Shown here piece after piece: positions 35,730 to 43,972 of a DNA stretch of 64,000 bases. Numbering within the stretch: the first letter of the stretch is position 1; the number at the start of each line of letters is the position of its first letter. The stretch spans positions 1 to 64,000 of the forward strand of contig NZ_JAURXB010000073.1 in assembly GCF_030654605.1 (NCBI RefSeq). The letters run 5' to 3'. The position numbers and the translations under genes are program-made. The notes under the pieces are model-generated. The model had not been told where the DNA came from. It ran no database searches and saw only the letters and a list, made by a program, of their open reading frames with translations. Source of the DNA: Bradyrhizobium sp. Lineage in GTDB: Bacteria > Pseudomonadota > Alphaproteobacteria > Rhizobiales > Xanthobacteraceae.

Positions 35730-36710
35730 ATGCTCTCAGTGTACGTCCCTGCCGAATTCAACCTGAAGAAGATCGTCGACGCCGATTTTGCCGAACTGCC
35801 GGAGAGCGCGGTCTGGCTCGACCTCGTCAAGCCGACCGGGGGCGAGGACAAGGCGGTGGAGCGGCTGGCCGGGATCGCGGTTCCGACCCGGGAGGACATG
35901 CAGGAAATCGAGATTTCCAGTCGGCTCTATATCGAAAACGGCGCCCGCTTCATGACGGCGACACTGATGTGTGCCGCCGACACCGAGAACCCGCGCACCA
36001 CGGCGGTGACCTTCATCCTCGCCGGCCACCGGCTGGTGACCGTGCGCTACGACGAACCCAAGCCGTTCCTGCTGGTGGAGAACAAGCTGGCGCGCGGCTG
36101 CGCGCCGGGGATCACCGGTGAAATGGTGCTGATGGAGCTGCTGGATGCGGTGATCGACCGCAATGCCGACATTCTGGAGCGCGCCGGCGGCGACATGGAC
36201 ACCATCAGCCACGATATTTTCGAGCCCGCCGGAGCCGCGCGCACCGGCCAGGCCAAGCGCTATTCCGACATCCTGATCGCGATCGGACGCAAGGGCGATA
36301 TCACCTCGAAGGTGCGGGAAAGCCTGGTCTCGATCGGCCGGGTGGTGACCTTCGTCGCCGCCGGCACCGAAGGCGTCAAATGGTCCAAGGACATGCGCGA
36401 GCAGCTGAAGACCATGCAGCGCGACGTCACCTCGCTGACCGACCACGCCAGCTACCTCTCCAACAAGATCACCTTCGTGCTCGACGCCATGCTCGGCGTC
36501 GTCAATCTCGAGCAGAACAACATCATCAAGCTGTTCTCGGTGATGGCCGTGGTGCTGATGCCGCCGACCCTGATCGCCTCGATCTACGGCATGAATTTCA
36601 AGATGATGCCGGAGCTGGAATGGACCCACGGCTATCCGATGGCGCTGCTGATGATGCTGCTGGCAGCGGCGGGGCCGTACTTCTTTTTCAGATGGAAGAA
36701 GTGGCTGTAG
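35730..36710 (+). CDS. corA: CorA-like magnesium/cobalt/zinc transporter
   Basis: A 326-residue CorA-family channel: acidic cytoplasmic domain, long helix, then two C-terminal membrane helices with the selectivity motif YGMNF before the second (MALLMMLLAAAGPYFFFRW). It moves Mg2+ (or other divalent ions) into the cell along the membrane potential. The ATG at 35730 starts the typical MLSVYVPAEF segment. Confidence 0.92.
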   Translation: MLSVYVPAEFNLKKIVDADFAELPESAVWLDLVKPTGGEDKAVERLAGIAVPTREDMQEIEISSRLYIENGARFMTATLMCAADTENPRTTAVTFILAGHRLVTVRYDEPKPFLLVENKLARGCAPGITGEMVLMELLDAVIDRNADILERAGGDMDTISHDIFEPAGAARTGQAKRYSDILIAIGRKGDITSKVRESLVSIGRVVTFVAAGTEGVKWSKDMREQLKTMQRDVTSLTDHASYLSNKITFVLDAMLGVVNLEQNNIIKLFSVMAVVLMPPTLIASIYGMNFKMMPELEWTHGYPMALLMMLLAAAGPYFFFRWKKWL

Positions 36711-36871
36711 TCACTGAGGCGTTAAACGGTACAGCCGTCCTGCGGGGCTTTCATACACCTGCGAAAAACCAGGGAACCCGCCACATTTCTACGGATAAAA
36801 TTTGAGCGTTGCGCACAACGTTTGCGCGACGGCTTTCTGCGATAACGCTGTCACAAGCCGCGAGGACAGCC

Positions 36872-37099
36872 ATGGTTGAGAAACTCATAACGTCACCCCG
36901 CAACGTCGTCGATTTCGCGCGCTATCAAGCCGACCGCAGCGCCGCGGGCAGGGCGCGGGCGATGTCGGCGCGGATGTGCCGGCATTGCGGCGCGGCGCTG
37001 CTGGAAGGCGAGCGCGAGGAAGAATGCTCCAGCACCTTCAACGTCGAGGCCGACAGCCTGCGCTGGCAGGCCGCTCAAATCCTGCGCGGATTGACCTGA
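36872..37099 (+). CDS. Small CxxC protein of unknown function
   Basis: A 75-residue soluble protein with a basic N-terminal part (DFARYQADRSAAGRARAM) and a CRHCGAALLEGEREEEC motif that could bind zinc as CxxC...C. GAGGA lies 5 bases before the ATG. It stands alone between corA and the SDR gene; nothing indicates its role. Confidence 0.62.
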   Translation: MVEKLITSPRNVVDFARYQADRSAAGRARAMSARMCRHCGAALLEGEREEECSSTFNVEADSLRWQAAQILRGLT

Positions 37100-37115
37100 G
37101 CGGGCCGCGTTGTAT

Positions 37116-37301
37116 TCACCCTCCCCTGGAGGGGTCGAGACGAGCGAAGCTCGCTCTTGGGTCGACGCGCGTGTAACGCTCGGCGGGGTGGGGTGACGGT
37201 CTCTCACCTCGAACAGTGCCCGCGTTGAGAGATCACCCCACCCCGTCTCACATTTCGCTCCGCTCAATGTGAGCCGACCCTCCCCCTCCAGGGGAAGGTG
37301 A
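37116..37301. repeat. Dispersed palindrome, CACCCTCCCCTGGAGGGG family
   Basis: A long element: TCACCCTCCCCTGGAGGGG at the left, the matching CCCTCCCCCTCCAGGGGAAGGTGA at the right, and an inner pair GGGGTGGGGTGA...TCACCCCACCCC. It separates the CxxC gene from the convergent SDR gene. A shorter relative follows the HU gene (25558-25575). Confidence 0.78.
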
Positions 37302-37321
37302 AGCACGACGCTTCGTCTCAG

Positions 37322-38077
37322 CTACACGTGCTGCCCGCCGTTGATGTGGATCTCGGCGCCGTTCACGTAGGAGCTGGTCTCCGTGCACAGCACATAGATG
37401 ATCTTTGCGACTTCATCGGGCGTGCCGAGCCGGCGCAGCGGGATCTGCTGCTCGACGATCTTCTCGGTGCCCGGCGACAGGATCGAGGTGTCGATTTCGC
37501 CCGGCGCGATCGAATTGACGCGGACGCCGATGCGGCCGAAATCGGACGCCATCTCGCGGGTCAGGGAGGCCAGCGCCGCCTTCGAGGTGGCGTAGGCAGC
37601 CCCCGCGAACGGATGCACGCGCGAGCCCGCGATCGAGGTGACGTTCACCACCGAGCCCCTGGCGGCCTTCAATTCCTCGATCAGCCCGCGTGCCATCATG
37701 ATCGGCGCGAAGAAGTTGACCCGGAATACATGGCTCCAGGTCTCGATGTCGGTATCGATCGACCCCAGCCGCGCGCCGCCTTCGGCCTTCGGCGAAATCG
37801 CGGCGTTGTTGACCAGCGCGTGCAGCTCGCCACCCTCCAGCCGCTGGCGGATTTCCGAGATCGCCCGCGTGGTGTCGTCATGGTCGGCGAGGTCGACCTG
37901 GATGTGGTCCTCGGGTCCGGCACCCCACGGGCACTCCTCGGGAAAGGGATGCCGCGAACAGGTCAGCACGCGCCAGCCCGCCGAGGAAAAGCGGATCACC
38001 GTGGCGTGCCCGATGCCCCGGCTGGCTCCGGTCAGAAGCATCGTGCGCCGCGGGCCGTGGTTGGTTGGACTAGGCAT
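37322..38077 (-). CDS. Short-chain dehydrogenase/reductase
   Basis: A 251-residue classical SDR. The cofactor motif TGASRGIG (residues 16-23), NNAAIS, and the catalytic triad Ser of VTSIAGS and Tyr/Lys of YATSK are all present. The substrate is unknown. It is followed downstream by a repeat and preceded by another repeat, then pdxH on the same strand. Confidence 0.92.
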   Translation of the reverse strand: MPSPTNHGPRRTMLLTGASRGIGHATVIRFSSAGWRVLTCSRHPFPEECPWGAGPEDHIQVDLADHDDTTRAISEIRQRLEGGELHALVNNAAISPKAEGGARLGSIDTDIETWSHVFRVNFFAPIMMARGLIEELKAARGSVVNVTSIAGSRVHPFAGAAYATSKAALASLTREMASDFGRIGVRVNSIAPGEIDTSILSPGTEKIVEQQIPLRRLGTPDEVAKIIYVLCTETSSYVNGAEIHINGGQHV

Positions 38078-38097
38078 GAACGGTTCTCTTGTTTCTC

Positions 38098-38187
38098 GTC
38101 ATGCCCGGGCTCGTCCCGGGCATCCACGTCTTCCCTTGGTCGTTAACGAGTAAAAACGTGGATGGCCGGGACGAGCCCGGCCATGAC
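38098..38187. repeat. Dispersed palindrome, CATGCCCGGGCTCGTCCCGGGCAT family
   Basis: CGTCATGCCCGGGCTCGTCCCGGGCATCCACGT...ACGTGGATGGCCGGGACGAGCCCGGCCATGACG: the two halves are near-perfect inverted copies, giving a stem of more than 30 pairs. It fills the gap between pdxH and the SDR gene. Confidence 0.82.
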
Positions 38188-38195
38188 GGCTTACT

Positions 38196-38837
38196 CTACG
38201 GATAAAGCCGTGTCTTCGACCATGGCTGGTCCGGCGTCGCGCGCGCGAATTCGATGCGGTCGTGCAGGCGGAACGGGCGGTCGTGCCAGAACTCGAAGCG
38301 CGCCGGCGCAATGCGCCAGCCGCTCCAGCCCGGCGGGCGCGGCACCTCGCCGATGATGTGTTTCGCCGCCACCTTGGCGATCGCCTGCTCGAAGGCAAAG
38401 CGGCTTTCCAGCGGCTGCGACTGCTTCGAGGCCCAGGCGCCGATCTGCGCCTGCTTCGGGCGGGTGGCGAAATAGGCGTCCGCTTCGGCGTCGGTCACCG
38501 GCGACACGTTGCCGCGGATGCGGACCTGCCGGCGCAGCGATTTCCAGTGAAACAGTAAAGCCGCCTTAGGATTTGTGGCGAGTTCGCGGCCTTTTTGACT
38601 GGCGATGTGGCTGTAGAAGACAAAACCGTCGGCATCATAGCCCTTCATCAGCACCATGCGCACGTCGGGCAGCCCGTCGGCGTCGACGGTCGCCAGCGCC
38701 ATCGCGTTGGGATCGTTCGGCTCGGCCTTCACCGCCTCGGCAAACCATTCGCCGAACAGCGCAAACGGTTCTTCGGCTGCGGTGAAATCACCTGATGTTA
38801 ACGGTGTCGGGTGTTTGATGGAGGTTGTATCATTCAT
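38196..38837 (-). CDS. pdxH: Pyridoxamine 5'-phosphate oxidase
   Basis: A 213-residue FMN enzyme that makes pyridoxal 5'-phosphate (vitamin B6 salvage and synthesis). Motifs: [40 protein letters not shown] and the C-terminal [17 protein letters not shown] segment. Length and start (ATG 38837) are as expected. It diverges from the surface lipoprotein gene. Confidence 0.96.
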   Translation of the reverse strand: MNDTTSIKHPTPLTSGDFTAAEEPFALFGEWFAEAVKAEPNDPNAMALATVDADGLPDVRMVLMKGYDADGFVFYSHIASQKGRELATNPKAALLFHWKSLRRQVRIRGNVSPVTDAEADAYFATRPKQAQIGAWASKQSQPLESRFAFEQAIAKVAAKHIIGEVPRPPGWSGWRIAPARFEFWHDRPFRLHDRIEFARATPDQPWSKTRLYP

Positions 38838-38879
38838 GTCAGGAGTTCCGAGTTGCGTCCGCCCGCGTCCCAGAGCGCG

Positions 38880-39371
38880 TTGCAGTCCCCATGTAGGCTC
38901 GCCCTATATAAGACATGGGAACGCATTGGCCTACCGGCGATCAGGCCGGCGGGCGCGGTGGTGACGTTGATTCTGATCGGCCTCGGCTCCGGGGGCTGCA
39001 GCTTTTCCCGCGGCGACGCGGCCTTTGCCAAAATGGAAGACAAGGACAAGGAAATAACGGGATCGATCGGGTCGGCGCAGCCGCCGGTGCCCACCGAGAC
39101 CGATCTGGCCTTTGCCCGCACCGCCGCTTCCGACGTGCTGACCAAGGGCAGCAAGGATTCCAGCCAGCCCTGGGAAAACCCCGAGACCGGCGCCCGCGGT
39201 TCGGTGACGCCGCTGGCCCAGGCCTATTCGTCCGAAGATGGCCGGACCTGCCGGGATTTTCTGGCCAGCTACGTCAACGGCCGCTCCGAGAGCTGGCTGC
39301 AGGGCGCCGCCTGCAAGGCCGGCCATGGCCGTTGGGAAATTCATACGCTAAAGCCGTGGCGGCGGGGCTAA
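38880..39371 (+). CDS. RT0821/Lpp0805-type surface lipoprotein
   Basis: From TTG 38880 the product is 163 residues, with a hydrophobic signal ([14 protein letters not shown], Cys lipid-modified) and a C-terminal domain ([34 protein letters not shown]) typical of the 17-kDa surface-antigen-like family. No ATG is available in a sensible place: an upstream one (38811) lies inside pdxH. The start is therefore tentative; later GTG codons would still leave the lipobox. Confidence 0.75.
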   Translation: MQSPCRLALYKTWERIGLPAIRPAGAVVTLILIGLGSGGCSFSRGDAAFAKMEDKDKEITGSIGSAQPPVPTETDLAFARTAASDVLTKGSKDSSQPWENPETGARGSVTPLAQAYSSEDGRTCRDFLASYVNGRSESWLQGAACKAGHGRWEIHTLKPWRRG

Positions 39372-39519
39372 CCCCCGTTGCAAAAATACCACGGGCACCC
39401 CAGATGAAGCCTGAAACGGGCCAGCGGCCCGTAAGCTATGATCTGATTTCCCTGGAGCCTTTCGGTTCTGATTGTATCTGAACCGGGCTCTGGTCTTTTG
39501 CTTAGAGGAGACGTGACGG

Positions 39520-40473
39520 ATGCGCGACCCCTATGAGGTCTTGGGGGTGCAGCGGGGCGCCAGTGCTGCGGCGATCAAGAGCGCCTATCGCAAGCTCGCC
39601 AAGAAGCATCACCCCGACGCCAACAAGAACGATCCGAAATCGCAGGCGCGTTTTTCCGAGCTGAATTCGGCCAACGAGATCCTCGGCGACGAGGCTAAGC
39701 GCAAGCAGTTCGATCGCGGCGAAATCGACGCCGAGGGCAAGCCGCGCTTTCAGGGCTTTCCCGGCGGCGACCCGCGCAGCCGCGGCGCCTCACCAGGCGG
39801 CTTCGAGAGCCACACCTTCCGCGGCGGCGGCGGTCCCGGCGGCGGCGGCTTCGAGGATATCCTCAACAGCATGTTCGGCGGTGCCGGCCGTGGCGCGCGC
39901 CCCGGCCCCGGTGGCGCCTTCGAGTTCGAGACCGGCGGCATCGGGCTCGATCTCGATCTGTCCGTCGCCATGACGGTGTCGCTGGAAGAGGCCGTGAACG
40001 GCGTCGAGAAGCGCGTCCGGCTGCCGAGCGGCAAGGAGCTCAATGTCAAGATTCCCGCCGGCGTGATGGCCGGCCAGCAGATCCGGCTGAAGGGGCAGGG
40101 CGAGAGCGCGCCCGGCCACCGGCCCGGCGATCTCCTGATCACGGTCGCAATCGCACCGCACGCCTTCTTCAGGGTCGACGGCAGCGACCTGCGCGTCGAC
40201 CTGCCGGTCACGCTGTATGAGGCCGTGCTCGGCGACAAGGTTCGGGTGCCGACGCTGGGCGGCGCGGTCGAACTGTCGATTCCGAAAAACACCTCGAGCG
40301 GCCGCACCTTTCGCCTGAAGGGCAAGGGCTTGCCGAAGCCGGGCGGCGGCACCGGCGACCTGTTCGTCACCACCCGCATCGTGCTGCCGGACGGGAACGA
40401 TTCCGAACTCGAGGCGTTGATGCAAAAGTGGCGCGACGGGCACAAGTACAATCCGCGCAGCGATTTGACGTAA
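39520..40473 (+). CDS. DnaJ-like (CbpA-type) co-chaperone
   Basis: A 317-residue J-domain protein. Residues 1-68 form the J domain with the HPD motif (KKHHPDANK). A Gly-rich linker and two C-terminal beta-domains (DnaJ C) follow, with no CxxCxGxG zinc fingers, so it is a class B/CbpA-type partner of DnaK. Upstream is a GAGGAGA ribosome-binding site. Confidence 0.92.
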   Translation: MRDPYEVLGVQRGASAAAIKSAYRKLAKKHHPDANKNDPKSQARFSELNSANEILGDEAKRKQFDRGEIDAEGKPRFQGFPGGDPRSRGASPGGFESHTFRGGGGPGGGGFEDILNSMFGGAGRGARPGPGGAFEFETGGIGLDLDLSVAMTVSLEEAVNGVEKRVRLPSGKELNVKIPAGVMAGQQIRLKGQGESAPGHRPGDLLITVAIAPHAFFRVDGSDLRVDLPVTLYEAVLGDKVRVPTLGGAVELSIPKNTSSGRTFRLKGKGLPKPGGGTGDLFVTTRIVLPDGNDSELEALMQKWRDGHKYNPRSDLT

Positions 40474-40682
40474 CTGATAAACCACACCGAAAAGGTGCGG
40501 CCTCGACCGGGGGACCAGCGCGGTACGAAAACCCCAGTCGAGGCCGCTTCGCGTCGATCGGCGGATCGAACGCACCTCACCTTCGCGTGATCACCCGGTG
40601 CGATTTTGAGACGCACCGATGACTTGATTCCAGATTTTCGGTGTCGGAATTGGGACAAAGAGCCTGGTGACGTACTCACAAC
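40474..40682 (+). other. Structured intergenic region after the dnaJ-like gene
   Basis: An 11-base perfect stem GCGGCCTCGAC (40497-40507)/GTCGAGGCCGC (40537-40547), extended inward by a G-run/C-run, is overlapped by an alternative pairing AGGTGCG (40494-40500)/CGCACCT (40571-40577). A third hairpin CGGTGCG/CGCACCG lies at 40596-40618. The first could end the chaperone transcript but has no T-run. The mutually exclusive stems are compatible with a regulatory or small RNA. Confidence 0.5.
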
Positions 40683-40766
40683 GTTATTGCGAGCGAAGCG
40701 AAACAATCCATTCTTTTTTCGTACTGCGACATGGATTGCTTCGTCGCAAGAGCTCCTCGCAATGAC
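40683..40766. repeat. Dispersed palindrome, ATTGCGAGCGAAGCGAAGCAATCC family, copy 1
   Basis: GTTATTGCGAGCGAAGCGAAACAATCCA...TGGATTGCTTCGTCGCAAGAGCTCCTCGCAATGACG forms an imperfect hairpin. Other copies are at 45128 and 62011. Confidence 0.8.
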
Positions 40767-40777
40767 GGCTCACGCCG

Positions 40778-41548
40778 TCACCCGCCGTTCTTTTCCGTCG
40801 CGTCGTAGACCAGTCGCGCCACCTGGGTCAGGCGGTCGCGGTCGCTGCTGCCGCTGACCACGAAGGCCACGCCGCGATCGGCCCAGAACAGCGCGCCATC
40901 CTTGTCCTGCGCCGTATAACGCATCTGCGTCGCCTCGCCGTCCGCCTTGGCGGCGTAGACCGTAAAGCGTTCGCCCGATGCGCTCTCATACATCAGGAAC
41001 GAGGCGGGTCCGTTCGGACCGGGCAGCAGCCTGCCGCCGACAAGCTTCAACCCGGTGGCATCGAGCTCCGGTGCGAACACCACCCAGCCGCAGCGTTTGG
41101 TCAGCCATGTCTGCAGATGCGCGCGTTCGCTGCCGGGCACCTCGACCGGATGACGAACCTCGACCACGTAAAGCCGGTGCGCGACCAGCGCCTCGCTCGT
41201 AAAACTCTGGAACGCCGACGGCGAAGCCGCCACGCCATGCGCCAGCCAGCCGGCGCCGCCGCCGGCAATGAACGCCACCAGGGTCGCGGCGATCGCGCCA
41301 ACCATCCAGCGGCGCGGCTCTCGCACCAGCCGTTCGATTTCCAGCCGCTTCGGCACCGGTTCGTCGGCGACGGAATCGTAGCGCGCATGCAGCGCTTCCG
41401 CCATCGCGCGCCAGGATTGCACCCGCTCGGCATCGTCGGGATGCGCCGCGAGCCATGCCTCGACATCGCCACGCCGCTCCGGCGGCAGCTCATTGTCGAT
41501 ATAGGCGTGCAATTCGTCTTCGGTGACGGGAATTTTTGGATCGGTCAT
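40778..41548 (-). CDS. Anti-sigma factor, membrane-anchored
   Basis: A 256-residue protein. The N-terminal part (TEDELHAYIDNELPPERRGDVEAWLAAHP) is a typical anti-sigma domain; a membrane helix follows at about 81-100 (MVGAIAATLVAFIAGGGAGWL) and the C-terminal domain is periplasmic. The HxxxCxxC zinc motif of ZAS anti-sigmas is absent. It follows the ECF sigma gene with a 91-base gap and the same orientation, the usual pairing. Confidence 0.9.
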   Translation of the reverse strand: MTDPKIPVTEDELHAYIDNELPPERRGDVEAWLAAHPDDAERVQSWRAMAEALHARYDSVADEPVPKRLEIERLVREPRRWMVGAIAATLVAFIAGGGAGWLAHGVAASPSAFQSFTSEALVAHRLYVVEVRHPVEVPGSERAHLQTWLTKRCGWVVFAPELDATGLKLVGGRLLPGPNGPASFLMYESASGERFTVYAAKADGEATQMRYTAQDKDGALFWADRGVAFVVSGSSDRDRLTQVARLVYDATEKNGG

Positions 41549-41639
41549 TGTCGTTGTCTCTTCTCGGTCGAAATGTTCTCGGCTTCTCTCGGAAGTTCCC
41601 TCGGAGTCTCTCCTGGAATTTCACGCATAGGGCTTGCCA

Positions 41640-42128
41640 TCACTTCACCCGCCGCAGCGACGGCCGCTCGCCCTCGAGGGCGGCTTTGACATGGGCGCGG
41701 GCACGGGCGAGGCGCGACATCACGGTGCCGATCGGCACGGCCTGAATGTCGGCGACCTCGCGGTAGCTCAACCCTTCCAGCATCACCAGCAGCAGCACCG
41801 AGCGTTGCTCTTCGACCAGGGTGGCGAGCGCGCGGGCGATGTCGCGGCCTTCGGCCTCGGTGCCGCTGGCGTCGGGATTGTTATCCAGCAGCGGCATGAA
41901 TTGCGGCCGCCGCGCCAGCGATCGCCGCCGGTTCTTGTTGAGGTTGGTCAGGATGGTGTAGAGCCAGCTCCTGATATCGCCGCCGAGAAACAGCCGTTCC
42001 GAACGCAGCGCCCGCACCAGCGTGTCCTGCACCAGATCGTCGGCGATGTCGGCGTCGCGCGCCAGCGCGCGCGCATAGCGGCGCAGCGCCGGGATCATGG
42101 CTTCGACACTCTGACGGAAAGCGGTCAT
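41640..42128 (-). CDS. ECF-type RNA polymerase sigma factor
   Basis: A 162-residue sigma factor with region 2 (ALARDADIADDLVQDTLVRAL, RSWLYTILTNLNKNRRR) and region 4 (LLLVMLEGLSYREVADIQAV, GTVMSRLARAR). It directs RNA polymerase to its own promoter set and is held by the anti-sigma encoded downstream. A GGAAT-N16-TGTT motif upstream may be its own target. Confidence 0.93.
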   Translation of the reverse strand: MTAFRQSVEAMIPALRRYARALARDADIADDLVQDTLVRALRSERLFLGGDIRSWLYTILTNLNKNRRRSLARRPQFMPLLDNNPDASGTEAEGRDIARALATLVEEQRSVLLLVMLEGLSYREVADIQAVPIGTVMSRLARARAHVKAALEGERPSLRRVK

Positions 42129-42189
42129 TGACAGAGATCTCGGGTTGCCGCGGCGGCGCCCAACCTCGCGCCAACGCCTGTCCCATCAT

Positions 42190-42214
42190 AACACCCGAAT
42201 GCCGGAACTATTCC
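42190..42214 (-). promoter_or_regulatory. ECF-type promoter candidate upstream of the sigma factor gene
   Basis: On the minus strand GGAAT (42210-42214), 16 bases, TGTT (42190-42193). The -35 overlaps a GGAACTATTCC dyad (42204-42214). It stands 62 bases before the sigma ATG, suitable for autoregulation. Confidence 0.42.
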
Positions 42215-42324
42215 AGCCGTCAAGGTTGCGGGACAACAGCCTTAACGGAGATGAATTTGGGCTGTACCGCCCGGAAGCGCTGGTGTACCTCCAGACCTGA
42301 TCTAAAGGTCGATTGGAAACCTAA

Positions 42325-43134
42325 ATGTCGCAAATTATGCAGGGCAAGCGCGGAGTGATCCTCGGCGTCGCCAACAACCGCTCGATCGCCTGGGGCATCG
42401 CCAAGGCCTGCCGCGCGGCGGGCGCCGAGATCGCGTTGACCTGGCAGGGCGACGCGCTGAAGAAGCGGGTCGAACCGCTGGCCAAAGAGCTCGACGGTAT
42501 CACGCTCGGGCATTGCGACGTCACCGATCCCGCCACCATCGACGCGGTGTTCGCCGTGCTCGCGGAGAAATGGGGCAAGATCGATTTCGTCGTGCACGCC
42601 ATCGCGTTTTCCGACAAGGACGGGCTCGAGGGCCGCTATCTCGAAACCACCGCCGATAATTTCTCGAAGACCATGCTGATCAGCTGCTACTCGCTGACCG
42701 CGATCACACAGCGTGCCGAGAAGCTGTTGACCGATGGAGGTTCGATCCTGACGCTGACCTATTACGGCGCCGAGAAGTGGATGCCGCATTACAACGTGAT
42801 GGGCGTTGCCAAGGCGGCGCTGGAGGCCAGCGTGCGCTATCTCGCCGCCGACCTCGGCGAGAAGAACATTCGCGTCAACGCGATTTCAGCGGGACCGATC
42901 AAGACGCTGGCGGCGTCCGGCATCGGCGATTTCCGCTATATCCTGAAATGGAACGAATACAATTCGCCGCTGCGCCGCACCGTCTCGATCGAGGAAGTCG
43001 GCGACAGCGCGCTCTATCTGCTCTCGGACATGTCGCGCGGCGTTACCGGCGAAGTGCATCACGTCGATGCCGGCTATCACGTCGTCGGCATGAAGCGCCC
43101 GGACGCGCCGGATATTTCGCTGGCGAAGGATTAG
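42325..43134 (+). CDS. fabI: Enoyl-[acyl-carrier-protein] reductase (NADH) FabI
   Basis: A 269-residue FabI: cofactor loop GVANNRSIAWGIA, HAIAFSDK, the Tyr-x6-Lys catalytic pair in TYYGAEKWMPHYNVMGVAKA, and AGPIKTLAASGI. It performs the last reduction of each fatty-acid elongation cycle. It is followed 12 bases later by the phosphatase gene, then aroC. Confidence 0.96.
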   Translation: MSQIMQGKRGVILGVANNRSIAWGIAKACRAAGAEIALTWQGDALKKRVEPLAKELDGITLGHCDVTDPATIDAVFAVLAEKWGKIDFVVHAIAFSDKDGLEGRYLETTADNFSKTMLISCYSLTAITQRAEKLLTDGGSILTLTYYGAEKWMPHYNVMGVAKAALEASVRYLAADLGEKNIRVNAISAGPIKTLAASGIGDFRYILKWNEYNSPLRRTVSIEEVGDSALYLLSDMSRGVTGEVHHVDAGYHVVGMKRPDAPDISLAKD

Positions 43135-43146
43135 TTCGAGCGTACC

Positions 43147-43746
43147 ATGCCCGCGCCCGTCATCTACTACATCCGCCATGGCGAAACCGCGTGGAATGCC
43201 GCCGGGCGCTTCCAGGGTACGCAGGATATTCCGCTGAACGATCTCGGCCGTACCCAGGCCGTGACAGCGGGCGGCATCCTCGCGGACCTGATCGCGCGCC
43301 ATGGTCACGAGGCGTCCGCGCTGCCCTACGTCGCCAGCCCGCTCGGCCGCGCCCGGATGACGATGGAACTGGTGCGCGGCGCCTTGCAACTGCCGCATCA
43401 CGATTACGCCCTCGACGACCGGCTGCGCGAGATCGCCTTTGGCCAGTGGGAGGGCCTGACCCTGCCCGAGATGGAGCGGCACGACGCCGCCACTTTTGCG
43501 TCGCGCCTGGCGGACAAATGGGGCGTCGCCGCCCCCTCCGGCGAGAGCTACGCCAGCGTCACCTTGCGGATGCGCGAATGGGTCGATTCCCTGCAAGGCG
43601 ACACCGTCACCGTCGCCCATGGCGGCACCATGCGGGCGCTGATGGTAGCGCTCGGCATCGCCACGCCACTGGAGGCCTCGGACATCCCGATCGGGCAGGG
43701 CGTGGTGTACGTGTTCAGCGAGGGCAAGCTGACGAAGCATGGGTGA
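43147..43746 (+). CDS. Histidine phosphatase (phosphoglycerate-mutase-like)
   Basis: A 199-residue histidine phosphatase family protein with the RHG motif (YYIRHGETAWNAAGRFQG) and the second catalytic His (VTVAHGGTMRAL). The family includes broad-range phosphatases and cofactor-biosynthesis enzymes; the substrate is not defined here. It is 12 bases downstream of fabI. Confidence 0.92.
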   Translation: MPAPVIYYIRHGETAWNAAGRFQGTQDIPLNDLGRTQAVTAGGILADLIARHGHEASALPYVASPLGRARMTMELVRGALQLPHHDYALDDRLREIAFGQWEGLTLPEMERHDAATFASRLADKWGVAAPSGESYASVTLRMREWVDSLQGDTVTVAHGGTMRALMVALGIATPLEASDIPIGQGVVYVFSEGKLTKHG

Positions 43747-43755
43747 CCTTCTTTT

Positions 43756-43873
43756 CCCTCTCCCGCTTGCGGGGGAGGGTGCCGAGCAACGCGAGGCGGG
43801 TGGGGGCTCTCTCCACGAGTGCCACCGCTGAGGCAGCCCCACCCCAACCCTCCCCCGCAAGCGCGGGAGAGGG
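43756..43873. repeat. Dispersed palindrome, CCCTCTCCCGC family
   Basis: CCCTCTCCCGCTTGCGGGGGAGGG at the left and CCCTCCCCCGCAAGCGCGGGAGAGGG at the right, with inner GTGGGGGCT/AGCCCCAC arms, form a long hairpin between the phosphatase gene and aroC. Short relatives occur at 13795 and 31596. Confidence 0.82.
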
Positions 43874-43972
43874 GGCGGACCGTGGATGCCGCGCCGGCGT
43901 GGTTAATTCTCGTCATTTGACCCCTCGAACCTCGCGCGTTACGACATTCCGCACAGCCGCGGAAATATCAAA

